Shown: positions 50,924 through 59,443, counted from the stretch's first letter. The stretch is DNA of 64,000 nucleotides from Mycolicibacterium cosmeticum (GCF_000613185.1 NZ_CCBB010000003.1:744001-808000); one strand, 5' to 3'. The notes: a model not told the origin generated them from the letters alone. Numbers and translations are program-made.

Positions 50924-51343
50924 ATGACACCTCGGGTCCTGATCACTCGACCGGCCGGGGAGCTGTTGGTTCACCTGCAGAAACGCCACGGCCCGTTGAT
51001 GTTTCACCAGTCCGGTGCGGGCGGCGACGGTTCGTCGCCGATGTGTTACCTGGTGGGCGAGTTCCCGATCGGCGACAGCGACGTGCTGCTCGGCATGCTC
51101 GACGTGGTCTCCGAACGCCAACCGTTCGGGGTCCCGGTGTGGGTGTCCGGCCCGCAGTACCCGGTCTGGGAGCACACCCAGATGGTCATCGACGTCGTCG
51201 CGGGCCGGGGAGCCGGGTTTAGCCTCGAAGCCGGAGAAGGCGTGCGATTCTTGTCGCGGGCCCGCATCGTCAGCGGGCTGGAGAACACGACATGCGGTGC
51301 GGAAGAACCCGATCAGACTCGGGCTCAACACCTTAACGGTTAG
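50924..51343 (+). CDS. DUF779-family protein
   Basis: A 139-residue protein of the DUF779 family, often found next to aldehyde dehydrogenases. Conserved blocks: [74 protein letters not shown] (in pieces). It starts three bases after the aldehyde dehydrogenase stop. No function is established for the family; a role in regulating or maturing the dehydrogenase is often supposed. Confidence 0.85.
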   Translation: MTPRVLITRPAGELLVHLQKRHGPLMFHQSGAGGDGSSPMCYLVGEFPIGDSDVLLGMLDVVSERQPFGVPVWVSGPQYPVWEHTQMVIDVVAGRGAGFSLEAGEGVRFLSRARIVSGLENTTCGAEEPDQTRAQHLNG

Positions 51344-51351
51344 GAGCAGCG

Positions 51352-52869
51352 TTGCCCGATTTCGTCGCAGCCATAGACCAGGGCACCACGAGCACCCGCG
51401 CCATGATCTTCGATCATGCCGGTGCCGAGGTGGGGCGCCATCAGCTCGAACACGAGCAGATCCTGCCCCAGGCCGGCTGGGTGGAACACAACCCGGTGGA
51501 AATCTGGGAACGCACGGCGTCGGTGCTGACCTCGGTGCTCAACAACACCAACCTGCAGCCGGACGACATTGCGGCGCTGGGCATCACCAACCAGCGCGAA
51601 ACGTCGCTGGTGTGGAACAAGCACACCGGCAGGCCGTACTACAACGCCATCGTGTGGCAGGACACCCGCACCGACCGGATCGCCTCGGCGCTGGACCGCG
51701 ACGGCCGCGGCGACGTCATCCGCCGCAAGGCGGGTCTACCGCCGGCCACCTACTTCTCCGGCGGCAAGATCCAGTGGATCCTGGAAAACGTCGACGGCGT
51801 GCGGGAGGCGGCCGAGAAGGGTGACGCCATCTTCGGCACCAGCGACAGCTGGGTGGTGTGGAACCTGACCGGCGGTCCTCGTGGTGGCGTCCACGTCACC
51901 GACGTCACCAACGCCAGCCGCACCATGCTGATGAACCTGGAAACCCTGGACTGGGACGACGAACTGTTGTCCTTCTTCGGCATTCCGCGGCAGATGCTGC
52001 CGCAGATCCGGCCGTCCTCGTCCCCGGAGCCGTACGGGACCACGCTGGCCACCGGACCGATGGGCGGCGAAGTGCCGGTGACCGGCATCCTCGGCGATCA
52101 ACAGGCCGCGATGGTCGGCCAGGTGTGCCTGTCGGCCGGTGAAGCCAAGAACACCTACGGCACAGGCAACTTCCTGCTGCTCAACACCGGTGAGAAGATC
52201 GTGCGCTCGGACAACGGGCTGCTGACCACCGTGTGCTACCAGTTCGGGGATGCCAAACCGGTGTACGCCCTCGAAGGGTCCATCGCCGTGACGGGTTCGG
52301 CGGTGCAGTGGCTGCGCGACCAACTGGGCATCATCAGCGGTGCCGCGCAGAGCGAGGCGCTGGCCAGGCAGGTCGCCGACAACGGCGGCGTGTACTTCGT
52401 GCCGGCGTTCTCCGGACTGTTCGCGCCGTACTGGCGGTCGGACGCCCGCGGCGCCATCGTCGGGCTGTCGCGGTTCAACACCAACGCACACGTGGCGCGC
52501 GCGACGCTGGAGGCGATCTGCTACCAGAGCCGCGATGTCGTCGACGCGATGGAGGCCGACTCCGGCGTGCACCTGGAGGTGCTCAAGGTGGACGGCGGGA
52601 TCACCGCCAACGAGTTGTGCATGCAGATCCAGGCCGACGTGCTGGGTGTCGACGTGGTGAAACCCGTTGTGGCCGAGACGACCGCGCTCGGTGCCGCCTA
52701 TGCCGCGGGGCTGGCCGTCGGTTTCTGGAGCGATCCGTACGACCTGCGGGCCAATTGGCAGGAGGACAAACGCTGGTCGCCGTCGTGGTCGGAAGACCAG
52801 CGGGCGCAAGGCTACGCGGGCTGGCAGAAGGCTGTTTCGCGGACCCTGGACTGGGTGGACGTGTCCTGA
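51352..52869 (+). CDS. glpK: Glycerol kinase
   Basis: ATP-dependent phosphorylation of glycerol to sn-glycerol 3-phosphate. The 505-residue FGGY kinase has the N-terminal phosphate motif [32 protein letters not shown] for glycerol binding, [13 protein letters not shown] (acid/base Asp), [13 protein letters not shown] and [13 protein letters not shown]. Full length. The start is TTG 51352 with AGGAG at about 51342-51346, five bases upstream. It follows DUF779 by eight bases and ends at a strong bidirectional terminator. Confidence 0.94.
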   Translation: MPDFVAAIDQGTTSTRAMIFDHAGAEVGRHQLEHEQILPQAGWVEHNPVEIWERTASVLTSVLNNTNLQPDDIAALGITNQRETSLVWNKHTGRPYYNAIVWQDTRTDRIASALDRDGRGDVIRRKAGLPPATYFSGGKIQWILENVDGVREAAEKGDAIFGTSDSWVVWNLTGGPRGGVHVTDVTNASRTMLMNLETLDWDDELLSFFGIPRQMLPQIRPSSSPEPYGTTLATGPMGGEVPVTGILGDQQAAMVGQVCLSAGEAKNTYGTGNFLLLNTGEKIVRSDNGLLTTVCYQFGDAKPVYALEGSIAVTGSAVQWLRDQLGIISGAAQSEALARQVADNGGVYFVPAFSGLFAPYWRSDARGAIVGLSRFNTNAHVARATLEAICYQSRDVVDAMEADSGVHLEVLKVDGGITANELCMQIQADVLGVDVVKPVVAETTALGAAYAAGLAVGFWSDPYDLRANWQEDKRWSPSWSEDQRAQGYAGWQKAVSRTLDWVDVS

Positions 52870-52876
52870 TCCGGCA

Positions 52877-52905
52877 CCGACCCCGGCGCAGCGCGCCGGG
52901 GTCGG
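52877..52905. terminator. Bidirectional terminator between glpK and the HbpS-like gene
   Basis: CCGACCCCGGCGC (52877-52889) and GCGCCGGGGTCGG (52893-52905) pair over 13 bp with a 3-base loop between two convergent stop codons. A short T-run (GGTTCT) follows on the plus strand. It can serve both genes. Confidence 0.75.
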
Positions 52906-52911
52906 CCGGTT

Positions 52912-53310
52912 CTAGAGGGCGGCGACGCCGGCCTCGGCCACGCTGACATCCTGGTCGACACTCCCGGCGCTCACGCCGATCGCGCCGACCACCACACCGT
53001 CGACCGTCAGCGGGATGCCACCGCCGAAGATGACCAAGCCGCCACAGGTCTGTTCCAGCCCATAGAGTTCCGCGCCGGGCTGGACGATTGCGGTGAGCGC
53101 GCCGGTGGGCGCGTTCATCAGAATCGACGTGCGCGCCTTGCGGATCGAGATGTCGATGCTGGCCTTGATGGCACCATCCATCCTGACGAACGCCACCAGA
53201 TGACCACCGTCGTCGACGACGGCGATGTTCATCGGCTGCCCGATCTCGCGGGCCTTCTCGATCGCGGCCTCGACCACTCGGGTGGCGTCGGGCAGGCTGA
53301 TGGATGTCAT
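52912..53310 (-). CDS. HbpS/GlcG-family (PduO C-terminal-like) heme- or cobalamin-binding protein
   Basis: A 132-residue DUF336 protein: PDATRVVEAAIEKAREIGQPMNIAVVDDGGHLVAFVRMDGA, KARTSILMNAPTGAL, FGGGIPLTVDGVVVGAIGVSAGSVDQDVSVAEAG (in pieces). The same domain forms the C-terminus of PduO, where it binds haem near the diol dehydratase system; here it is a stand-alone protein. ATG 53310 is the start. It converges on glpK and is on the opposite strand to the aquaporin gene, in the same catabolic island. Confidence 0.82.
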   Translation of the reverse strand: MTSISLPDATRVVEAAIEKAREIGQPMNIAVVDDGGHLVAFVRMDGAIKASIDISIRKARTSILMNAPTGALTAIVQPGAELYGLEQTCGGLVIFGGGIPLTVDGVVVGAIGVSAGSVDQDVSVAEAGVAAL

Positions 53311-53565
53311 GAACAGACCTTTCGAATCGGTTTTCCTGCAGGGACTTTGACGTTCGCGGGGTGCAGTGACCCACCGTCGATCATAATGGCCGGGAATACC
53401 GCGGTCAGGTGTTTGCGCCCCGGCCGGTGTCCGGCTGCCAGAACCTGACCAAAAGCTCACCCTTCGATCAGTAAGTGGGCAGTAACCCGCGGAATTCACC
53501 CTTTCCCGGCACGGCGCACAAAGACTGTGCGACAGAACCTTTGGCGGCCGAGGAAGGGTGTGTCC

Positions 53566-54279
53566 GTGTCGAATATCGACATCTTCGTCTGGGAGTTCCT
53601 GGGCACCGCGGTGCTGTGCCTGCTCGGGAACGGCTCGGTGGCCGCGGTGGTACTGAAGAACTCGTTCTCGCACGGCGGAGGCGGCGACTGGGTGGTCATC
53701 GTGGTCGGCTGGGGCTTCGCCGTGTTCGCCGGCGCCAGCATCGCCGGTCCGTCCGGGGCCCACATCAACCCCGCCGTCACCCTCGCGGTCGCCATGTCCG
53801 GCGGGGTGCCCTGGTCGTCGGTCCCGGTGTACTGGGCGGCGCAGCTGCTGGGCGGCTTCGTCGGCGCCTGGTTGTGCTGGGCCGCATTCAAACTGCAATT
53901 CGACAACATGGACGACAACTCCGGTACCCGCGGGATCTTCTGCACCTCGCCGGCCGTGCGGGGCATCCCGTGGAACATCGTCACCGAGGTGATCGCCACG
54001 TTTGTGCTGGTGTTCTGGATCCTGACCAACCCGCAGATCAACACGAGCCTGGGCTACGCGGCGGTGTCGTTCGTGGTCATCACCATCGGCTTCGGGCTCG
54101 GCGGCCCCACCGGCTACGCCATCAACCCGGCCCGTGACCTCGGGCCGCGGCTGGCCTACGCGCTGATGCCGATCAAGGGCAAGGCCAACGCCGGTTGGGA
54201 CTACGCCTGGGTGCCGGTGGTGGCCCCGTTGATCGGTGCCGCCGTGGCTGCCGGGCTGGCCGGGCTGCTTCCCGGATAG
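53566..54279 (+). CDS. glpF: MIP-family aquaglyceroporin (glycerol facilitator type)
   Basis: A 237-residue channel with six membrane helices and two half-helices. The NPA boxes are HINPAVTLA and AINPARDLGPR; the Asp after the second NPA is typical of glycerol facilitators rather than water-only aquaporins. GTG 53566 (VSNIDIFVWEFLGT) is chosen since AGGAAGGG ends seven bases before it; in-frame GTG codons lie at 53560 and 53527. It should bring glycerol or propanediol into the cell for GlpK and diol dehydratase. Confidence 0.9.
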   Translation: MSNIDIFVWEFLGTAVLCLLGNGSVAAVVLKNSFSHGGGGDWVVIVVGWGFAVFAGASIAGPSGAHINPAVTLAVAMSGGVPWSSVPVYWAAQLLGGFVGAWLCWAAFKLQFDNMDDNSGTRGIFCTSPAVRGIPWNIVTEVIATFVLVFWILTNPQINTSLGYAAVSFVVITIGFGLGGPTGYAINPARDLGPRLAYALMPIKGKANAGWDYAWVPVVAPLIGAAVAAGLAGLLPG

Positions 54280-54298
54280 CGCCCCCGGCGCGCCCAAT

Positions 54299-54347
54299 TC
54301 CGACGTTCTGCACGCACTTTCGGGTGCCGACCCACCAGAACGTCGGA
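54299..54347. repeat. Long inverted repeat (12-bp arms) with nested stem after the aquaporin gene
   Basis: TCCGACGTTCTG (54299-54310) and CAGAACGTCGGA (54336-54347) are exact reverse complements around 25 bp that include a smaller GCAC/GTGC stem. No poly-T tail follows. It lies between the aquaporin stop and the convergent cobA stop, so it may end transcription of either gene, or be a dispersed repetitive element. Confidence 0.6.
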
Positions 54348-54368
54348 TTTCGGGTGTACCAGGGCGGG

Positions 54369-55487
54369 TCAGCCGCTCAATTGCGCGGCCAGCGGACGGT
54401 CGGCACGCCCCGGCACGAAACCCGCCACCGCACCGATGACGGTGGTCGCCGGCGGCCGCACCGCCGCCGAGCGCGCGGCCGCGGCGATCGTCGCCAGATC
54501 CGCCCGGATCACCCGCTGGCCGGCCAGCGTGCCGTCGGCGATCACGGCCGCCGGGGTGCCCGCGGCCAACCCGCCGTCCAACAACGCGCGGGTGATCTCG
54601 CCGAGGTTGGCCACCGCCATCATCAGCACGATCGTGGTGTTCGCCCGCGCCAGCGCGGCATAGTCCACCGTGCAATCCGGATGCTCGGGCGGCACATGGC
54701 CGGACACCACGGTGAAGCCCTGGGTGAGGCCGCGATGGGTGACCGGGATCAACGCCGCCGCGGGCGCGGCGATTGCCGAGCTGACACCGGGAATCACCTC
54801 GACGGTGATCCCGGCCCGTGCGCATTCGTCGGCCTCCTCACCGCCGCGGCCGAACACGAACCCGTCGCCGCCCTTGAGTCGCACCACCGTGCGCCCGGCG
54901 CGGGCGTGCTCGATCAACATCGCGTTGATATCGCCCTGCTCGGTCCGGCGGCCGCCAGGAATCTTCGACACGTCGACGATCTGTGCCTGCGGCGCAAGCT
55001 CGTTGAGCACACCCACCGGCGCCAGCCGGTCGGCGACCACCACGTCGGCACGGCCGAGGGCATCCCGGCCGGCCACGGTGAGCAGCCCCGGATCACCGGG
55101 CCCACCGCCGACCACGATCACCCGTCCGGACCGTTCCCGGTCGGGACGCACCTCGGGTTCGTCGGCGACGACGCAGAACAGCCCCTGCAGGCGGGCGAGT
55201 TCGGCGATGGTGCGATCGGTCGCGGCGACACCGGTATGCGCGAACAGCAGTTCGGCCATGTCGAGATCGGTTGCCTCGAAATCGCGCTGCCGCAACGTGA
55301 TCAGGCCGCGATCGGCGAGATCGGACAGGTACGCGGCGGGCCGGGCCGATATCACGGTCACCGCGGCCCCGGCCGACACCAGCGCGCCGACGACGGCCAG
55401 TGCGCGGTCGTTCGATCCGGCCACCGTCACCGCGCGTCCGCGCACCGGCAGGCGCAGCGCGATATCGCCGCCCGCGCCGTCAGCCAT
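54369..55487 (-). CDS. cobA: Uroporphyrinogen-III C-methyltransferase with N-terminal sirohaem-synthase-like domain
   Basis: A 372-residue enzyme that methylates uroporphyrinogen III to precorrin-2 with SAM, feeding B12 and sirohaem. The C-terminal SUMT domain (about 120-365) has VGGGPGDPGLLTV, DVVVADRLAP, RLKGGDGFVFGRGGEEA and VIPGVSSAIAAPA. The N-terminal domain (about 12-115) resembles the precorrin-2 dehydrogenase of CysG but its glycine-rich NAD motif is degenerate (TVAGSNDRALAV). The gene follows the LuxR-type regulator with an 8-bp overlap, so B12 supply is tied to a regulator next to a B12-dependent dehydratase. Confidence 0.9.
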   Translation of the reverse strand: MADGAGGDIALRLPVRGRAVTVAGSNDRALAVVGALVSAGAAVTVISARPAAYLSDLADRGLITLRQRDFEATDLDMAELLFAHTGVAATDRTIAELARLQGLFCVVADEPEVRPDRERSGRVIVVGGGPGDPGLLTVAGRDALGRADVVVADRLAPVGVLNELAPQAQIVDVSKIPGGRRTEQGDINAMLIEHARAGRTVVRLKGGDGFVFGRGGEEADECARAGITVEVIPGVSSAIAAPAAALIPVTHRGLTQGFTVVSGHVPPEHPDCTVDYAALARANTTIVLMMAVANLGEITRALLDGGLAAGTPAAVIADGTLAGQRVIRADLATIAAAARSAAVRPPATTVIGAVAGFVPGRADRPLAAQLSG

Positions 55488-56211
55488 GGCGCCCCCGCAG
55501 CACGGTGGCCACCAGGGCGGCCCGGCTGTGCACCCCGAACTTGTCCATGATGTTGTGCAGATGGAACTTCACCGTCGCCTCCGAGATGAACAGCGTGGCG
55601 GCGATCGCCCGGTTGTCCAGACCGTTGGTGAGCAGGCCCAGCACTTCCCCCTCGCGGCGGGTGAGCAGGCGTGCGTAACCCGGTTCGGCCTGGGCCCGCA
55701 GTTCGGTGATGAGGGTGTCGGCGCTGCGCGCGTCGAGTGCGCTGCGGCCGTCGATCACCCGGTCGATGGTGTCGAGCAGATCGGCCGACGGGGACCGGCG
55801 GTCCACCACGCCGTCGACCCCGGCCCGGATCAGCGGGAGGGCGGGTTCGCGGGGGTCGTCACCGTCGATCACCGCCACCACCTTGGGTGCCGGATCGAGT
55901 TCGGTGAGCAGCGCCGGCAGCTCGCCGGCCGCTTCGGCGCCCACCACCAGCAGGTCGGGGGCCAGCGCGCGCAACCGTTCCGCTAGGCCGGGACCGTGCT
56001 CGAGGTCGGCGACCAGTGCGATGGCGTCCCCCTGCCCGGCGACGTGCATCAGGCCGTGCCTGAGCAACTCGTCGTTCATCACGAATACCGTGCGCACCGG
56101 GTCTGGCTTGGCGAAAGTAGCTGGTGCGCGGTCGATTTCGGGCGACCGATCGATACCCGCGCCGCGCCTGCCCGGCTCCGGTGGTGCGTAGCGCGTCTGT
56201 GACCAGCCCAT
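55480..56211 (-). CDS. LuxR-type regulator with a pseudo-receiver domain
   Basis: A 243-residue DNA-binding protein. The N-terminal domain (about 38-155) has the receiver fold pattern (VRTVFVMNDELL, LAPDLLVVGAEAAGELPALL, VVAVIDGDD), but the phospho-acceptor Asp expected at position 91 is Gly and the acidic cluster is weak, so it is unlikely to be controlled by phosphorylation. The C-terminal LuxR helix-turn-helix (about 183-238) is intact: LTRREGEVLGLLTNGLDNRAIAA and EATVKFHLHNIMDKFG. It precedes cobA, with which it overlaps by 8 bp. A TGCAAC direct repeat lies about 50 bp upstream. Confidence 0.82.
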   Translation of the reverse strand: MGWSQTRYAPPEPGRRGAGIDRSPEIDRAPATFAKPDPVRTVFVMNDELLRHGLMHVAGQGDAIALVADLEHGPGLAERLRALAPDLLVVGAEAAGELPALLTELDPAPKVVAVIDGDDPREPALPLIRAGVDGVVDRRSPSADLLDTIDRVIDGRSALDARSADTLITELRAQAEPGYARLLTRREGEVLGLLTNGLDNRAIAATLFISEATVKFHLHNIMDKFGVHSRAALVATVLRGRHG

Positions 56212-56259
56212 GGTCGACCTCCGTCCTGCCGCTGAGCGGCGAATGCTAATGCCGGCAGC

Positions 56260-56276
56260 GTTGCACCGGGGTTGCA
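56260..56276. promoter_or_regulatory. TGCAAC-N5-TGCAAC direct-repeat site upstream of the LuxR-type regulator/cobA
   Basis: On the plus strand GTTGCA (56260-56265), CCGGG, GTTGCA (56271-56276); on the minus strand it reads TGCAAC-CCCGG-TGCAAC pointing toward the regulator gene at 56211, about 50 bp upstream of its ATG. It is the same 11-bp-spaced repeat as at 49315 and 57168. Confidence 0.6.
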
Positions 56277-56287
56277 AAGAGACGAAG

Positions 56288-57022
56288 TCAGTCGGCGCCG
56301 CCCGGCTGTGACGTGACCAGCACACAGTCGCCGCACAGCCCCGACCGCGGCACCTGGTAGTACAGACAGCAGCTGCGCCGGGTGAACCGGTCGCCGGTGA
56401 AGCTGCCGCTGCCGGCCAGCGCTGCGGTGTGGAGCAGCGCCCGGACCAGGGCACGGCCCGCAACCAGCAGTTCGGGCCTGCTCATCCCGAGCACCGTCAC
56501 CGCACCGTTGGCCGCCGAGGCGATATTGCCCAGGGTGACTCGGGTGGACAGCGCGAACAACCGATCCAGACGGGCGCCGAGGTCGATCAGCGCCGGCACC
56601 ACGGTCGCCGCGATGGCATCCGCCGCGCCGGTGTCGGCCCAGTCCGGGCCCGTGACGGCGAACCGCGGGGTGTGGGTGAGCGACGGTTGCCAGCGCAGCG
56701 AGTGCAGGTCGAGCACGGGGACGGCCCCGAGGCACAGCGCCGCCCCGATCACCGGTGACAGCAGCCGTGCCGCCACACCCAGCTGGAACGACGACGCCGC
56801 CACCCGGACGGGGATCTGTTGCGGCGGGCAGCCGGACGCCGTCGTCATCGCCGCGTGCGTGCGCCGGACGTGATCGGTCAGCACGGTGTCGGTGAAAAGG
56901 TCTGCCAGTGAACACCATTCGGTGTCCGATACGGTTCCCTCCAGGGCGGGCAGCGTGAAGTACTCGCCGAGCCCGGCCAATCCGGCCAGCTCGGCGCCGC
57001 CCGGTGTGCCGCCGCCGCTCAT
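56288..57022 (-). CDS. FhuF-like (2Fe-2S) ferric-siderophore reductase-type protein
   Basis: A 244-residue protein ending in RRSCCLYYQVPRSGLCGDCVLV, the four-cysteine cluster (C-C, then C-x2-C) of FhuF-like 2Fe-2S proteins that reduce ferric siderophores. The rest is soluble, with a mixed alpha/beta pattern (PVRVAASSFQLGVAARLLSPVIGAAL). It sits between two TGCAAC sites and transcribes away from the dehydratase operon. A role in iron supply or in reduction steps of B12/haem metabolism is possible; its position in this island is unusual. Confidence 0.78.
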   Translation of the reverse strand: MSGGGTPGGAELAGLAGLGEYFTLPALEGTVSDTEWCSLADLFTDTVLTDHVRRTHAAMTTASGCPPQQIPVRVAASSFQLGVAARLLSPVIGAALCLGAVPVLDLHSLRWQPSLTHTPRFAVTGPDWADTGAADAIAATVVPALIDLGARLDRLFALSTRVTLGNIASAANGAVTVLGMSRPELLVAGRALVRALLHTAALAGSGSFTGDRFTRRSCCLYYQVPRSGLCGDCVLVTSQPGGAD

Positions 57023-57094
57023 GGTGGTTGCACGCTAGCGCCGCCGGCGCGGCGATGACCCGGGGATACCGCAGAACTGGCCGGACGGGGGAGT

Positions 57095-57123
57095 GGCAGA
57101 CCTGGCCGAAAGGTGGGGCTGCC
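57095..57123. repeat. Hairpin in the FhuF-dehydratase intergenic region
   Basis: GGCAG-ACCT (57095-57103) pairs with AGGT-GGGG-CTGCC (57111-57123), giving a stem with an unpaired GGGG bulge and a 7-base loop. I looked for the conserved B12-box of cobalamin riboswitches in this leader and did not find it. Confidence 0.35.
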
Positions 57124-57167
57124 GCAACCGAAACGCGCTGACCTGCACATTTGGTGCCGCTGGTCGC

Positions 57168-57184
57168 TGCAACGTCGGTGCAAC
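57168..57184. promoter_or_regulatory. TGCAAC-N5-TGCAAC direct-repeat site upstream of the diol dehydratase operon
   Basis: TGCAAC (57168-57173), GTCGG, TGCAAC (57179-57184), about 115 bp before the small-subunit ATG. It is the third copy of this architecture and lies in the divergent region between the FhuF-like gene and the dehydratase operon. Confidence 0.6.
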
Positions 57185-57228
57185 GTGACACGAGACACAA
57201 TGGGCGGGTCGCGGCCAGTCCGTGTCAC
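57185..57228. repeat. Inverted repeat in the dehydratase leader
   Basis: GTGACACG (57185-57192) and CGTGTCAC (57221-57228) are exact reverse complements separated by 28 bp, beginning at the base after the TGCAAC site. It could be an RNA stem or part of the promoter architecture. Confidence 0.45.
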
Positions 57229-57298
57229 AAATTTGGATCGAGCAGTGATGGACCGAGATGACCCCTTCGAGCGGTCATCCCTCAACTGGGAGTAGTGC

Positions 57299-57727
57299 AT
57301 GACGGAACCCACCCTGGACCCCGCGACCGACTACCCGCTCAGTGTCCACCGGCGCGATCTGCTGTTCACCCCCAACGGCAAATCCATCGAAGCCATCACG
57401 ATCGACGCTGTGGTCGCCGGCGACATCGAGGCGACCGACCTGCGCATCACCCCCGACACGCTGCGCTTGCAGGCCCAGATCTCGGAGAAGGTGGGCCGGC
57501 CGCAGCTGGGGGCGAACCTGCGGCGCGCGGCCGAGATGACCGCCATCCCGGACGCCAGGGTGCTGGAGATCTACAACGCGTTGCGGCCGAACGCCTCGAC
57601 CAAGGCCGAGCTCGAGGCCATCGCCGACGAACTGACCACCCGATATGACGCCGCGCACCTTGCCGCCCTGGTGCTCGAGGCGGCCGATGTCTACGAGCGC
57701 CGCGACATCCTGGCCACCAGCGAATAG
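57299..57727 (+). CDS. pduE: Diol/glycerol dehydratase small subunit
   Basis: A 142-residue gamma subunit of B12-dependent propanediol/glycerol dehydratase, with DYPLSVHRRDLLFTPNGKSIEAITIDAVVAGDIEATDLRITPDTLRLQAQISEKVGRPQLGANLRRAAEMTAIPD (family blocks, in pieces: GKSIEAITIDAV, LRLQAQISEKVGR). ATG 57299 is preceded by GGGAG. Here it is the first gene of the operon, ahead of the large subunit, whereas characterised pdu/dha operons place the small subunit last. The large-subunit ATG follows after nine bases. Confidence 0.9.
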   Translation: MTEPTLDPATDYPLSVHRRDLLFTPNGKSIEAITIDAVVAGDIEATDLRITPDTLRLQAQISEKVGRPQLGANLRRAAEMTAIPDARVLEIYNALRPNASTKAELEAIADELTTRYDAAHLAALVLEAADVYERRDILATSE

Positions 57728-57736
57728 GAGAACCGA

Positions 57737-59443
57737 ATGACTGCAGTAGCTCCCCATCCGGCCGCCGTCCGGCAATCGCTGCGCACCCAGGCGCTGGAAG
57801 CGCGACCGGTCAATCTCGACGGTTTCGTCGAGGAGTGGCCCGAGGTCGGCATGGTGGCCATGGACAGCCCGTTCGATCCGGAACCCAGCGTCCGGGTGGA
57901 GAACGGCCTGATCGTCGAGATGGACGGCACCGTTCGCGCCGACTTCGACTTCATCGACCAGTTCATCGCCGACAAGGCGATCGACGTGGCCACCACCGAA
58001 CAGTCCATGGCGATTCCGGCCGCCGAGATCGCCGGCATGCTCGTCGACCCGGGCGTCAGCCGGGACGAGGTCATCGCCGTCACCAAGGGCCTCACCCCCG
58101 CGAAGCTGTTGGCCGTCGCGAAGAACCTCAACATCGTCGAGATCATGATGGGCATGCAGAAGATGCGCGCCCGCCGCACCCCGGCGAACCAGGCGCACTG
58201 CACCAGCGCCCGGGACAACCCGCTGCAGGTGGCGTGTGAGGCCGCCGAGGCCACCCTGCGCGGATTCGCCGAGGTCGAAACCACTTTGGGTGTCGTCCGG
58301 TATGCGCCGCTGGTCGCCATGGCGCAGGCCATCGGGAGCCAGGCCGGTGCGGCCGGCGCCCAGACCCAGTGCGCCCTGGAAGAGGCCACCGAACTCGAAC
58401 TCGGCATGCGCGGGATCACCGGGTACGCCGAGACCATTTCGGTGTACGGCACCGAACCGGTCTTCGTCGACGGCGACGACACCCCGTGGTCGAAGGCGTT
58501 CCTGGCGGCGGCCTACGCGTCCCGCGGCATCAAGATGCGCTTCACCTCCGGCACCGGATCCGAGGTGCAGATGGGCAACGCGCAAGGAAAGTCCATGCTG
58601 TACCTGGAGATCCGCTGCATCCTGGTGACCAAGGGCGCCGGGGTGCAGGGCCTGCAGAACGGCTCGATCTCCTGTATCGGCGTTCCCGGTGCGGTGCCCG
58701 GCGGTATCCGCGCGGTGGCTGCCGAGAACCTGATCGCCTCGGCGGTGGACCTGGAGTGCGCATCCGGCAACGACCAGTCGTTCTCACATTCGCCGATGCG
58801 GCGCACCGCGCGGTTGATGCCGCAGATGATGCCGGGAACCGACTTCGTGTGCTCGGGCTATTCGGCGGTGCCCAACTACGACAACATGTTCGCCGGGTCG
58901 AACGTCGACAGCGACGACTTCGACGACTTCAACACCATTCAGCGGGACCTGCAGATCGACGGCGGTCTGCGGCACGTGAAGGAGTCCGAGATCCTGGCGG
59001 CGCGCACCAAGGCGGCCAAGGCGCTGCAGGCGGTGTTCAAGTACCTCGACCTGCCGCCGATCACCGACGCCGAGATCGAGACGGCGGTGTACGCCAACGG
59101 AAGTCAGGATCTGATCCCCCGGGACGTACTGGAGGATCTCAAGGGGGCGCAGCAGGTCATGGACCGCAACATCACCGGATTGGATCTGGTGAAGGCGCTG
59201 GAGGCCACCGGCTTCTCCGATATCGCCGAGAACCTGCTGGCCAGCCTGCGCCAGCGGATCTCCGGTGACCTGTTGCAGACCTCGGCGATCCTGACCAAGG
59301 GTGCACCGCTCTCGGCGATCAACGACGCCAACGACTACGCCGGCCCCGGCACCGGCTACCGCCCGTCGGGTGAACGGTGGGAAGAGATGAAGCGGCTTCG
59401 TCACGTGACGAGCGCGTCGAACCCGGAAGAAGAGGTGCAATGA
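57737..59443 (+). CDS. pduC: Diol/glycerol dehydratase large subunit
   Basis: A 568-residue catalytic subunit of adenosylcobalamin-dependent dehydratase, which turns 1,2-propanediol or glycerol into propionaldehyde or 3-hydroxypropionaldehyde. Family blocks include FDFIDQFIADKAID, MMGMQKMRARRTPANQAHCTSARDNPLQ, GITGYAETISVYGTEPVFVDGDDTPWSK, FTSGTGSEVQMGNAQGKSMLYLEIRC and CSGYSAVPNYDNMFAGSN (in pieces); these hold the substrate and potassium/calcium ligands. AGGAGAACC precedes the ATG. Its stop overlaps the medium-subunit start by 4 bp. Confidence 0.95.
   Translation: MTAVAPHPAAVRQSLRTQALEARPVNLDGFVEEWPEVGMVAMDSPFDPEPSVRVENGLIVEMDGTVRADFDFIDQFIADKAIDVATTEQSMAIPAAEIAGMLVDPGVSRDEVIAVTKGLTPAKLLAVAKNLNIVEIMMGMQKMRARRTPANQAHCTSARDNPLQVACEAAEATLRGFAEVETTLGVVRYAPLVAMAQAIGSQAGAAGAQTQCALEEATELELGMRGITGYAETISVYGTEPVFVDGDDTPWSKAFLAAAYASRGIKMRFTSGTGSEVQMGNAQGKSMLYLEIRCILVTKGAGVQGLQNGSISCIGVPGAVPGGIRAVAAENLIASAVDLECASGNDQSFSHSPMRRTARLMPQMMPGTDFVCSGYSAVPNYDNMFAGSNVDSDDFDDFNTIQRDLQIDGGLRHVKESEILAARTKAAKALQAVFKYLDLPPITDAEIETAVYANGSQDLIPRDVLEDLKGAQQVMDRNITGLDLVKALEATGFSDIAENLLASLRQRISGDLLQTSAILTKGAPLSAINDANDYAGPGTGYRPSGERWEEMKRLRHVTSASNPEEEVQ

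Noticed and set aside
53311..53565. Possible gene in the spacer between the HbpS-like gene and the aquaporin
   Set aside because: No frame with credible start and composition; probably divergent promoters only.
57023..57298. Possible cobalamin riboswitch before the B12-dependent dehydratase
   Set aside because: No recognisable B12-box or the conserved GCCACTG element; only simple hairpins are seen.
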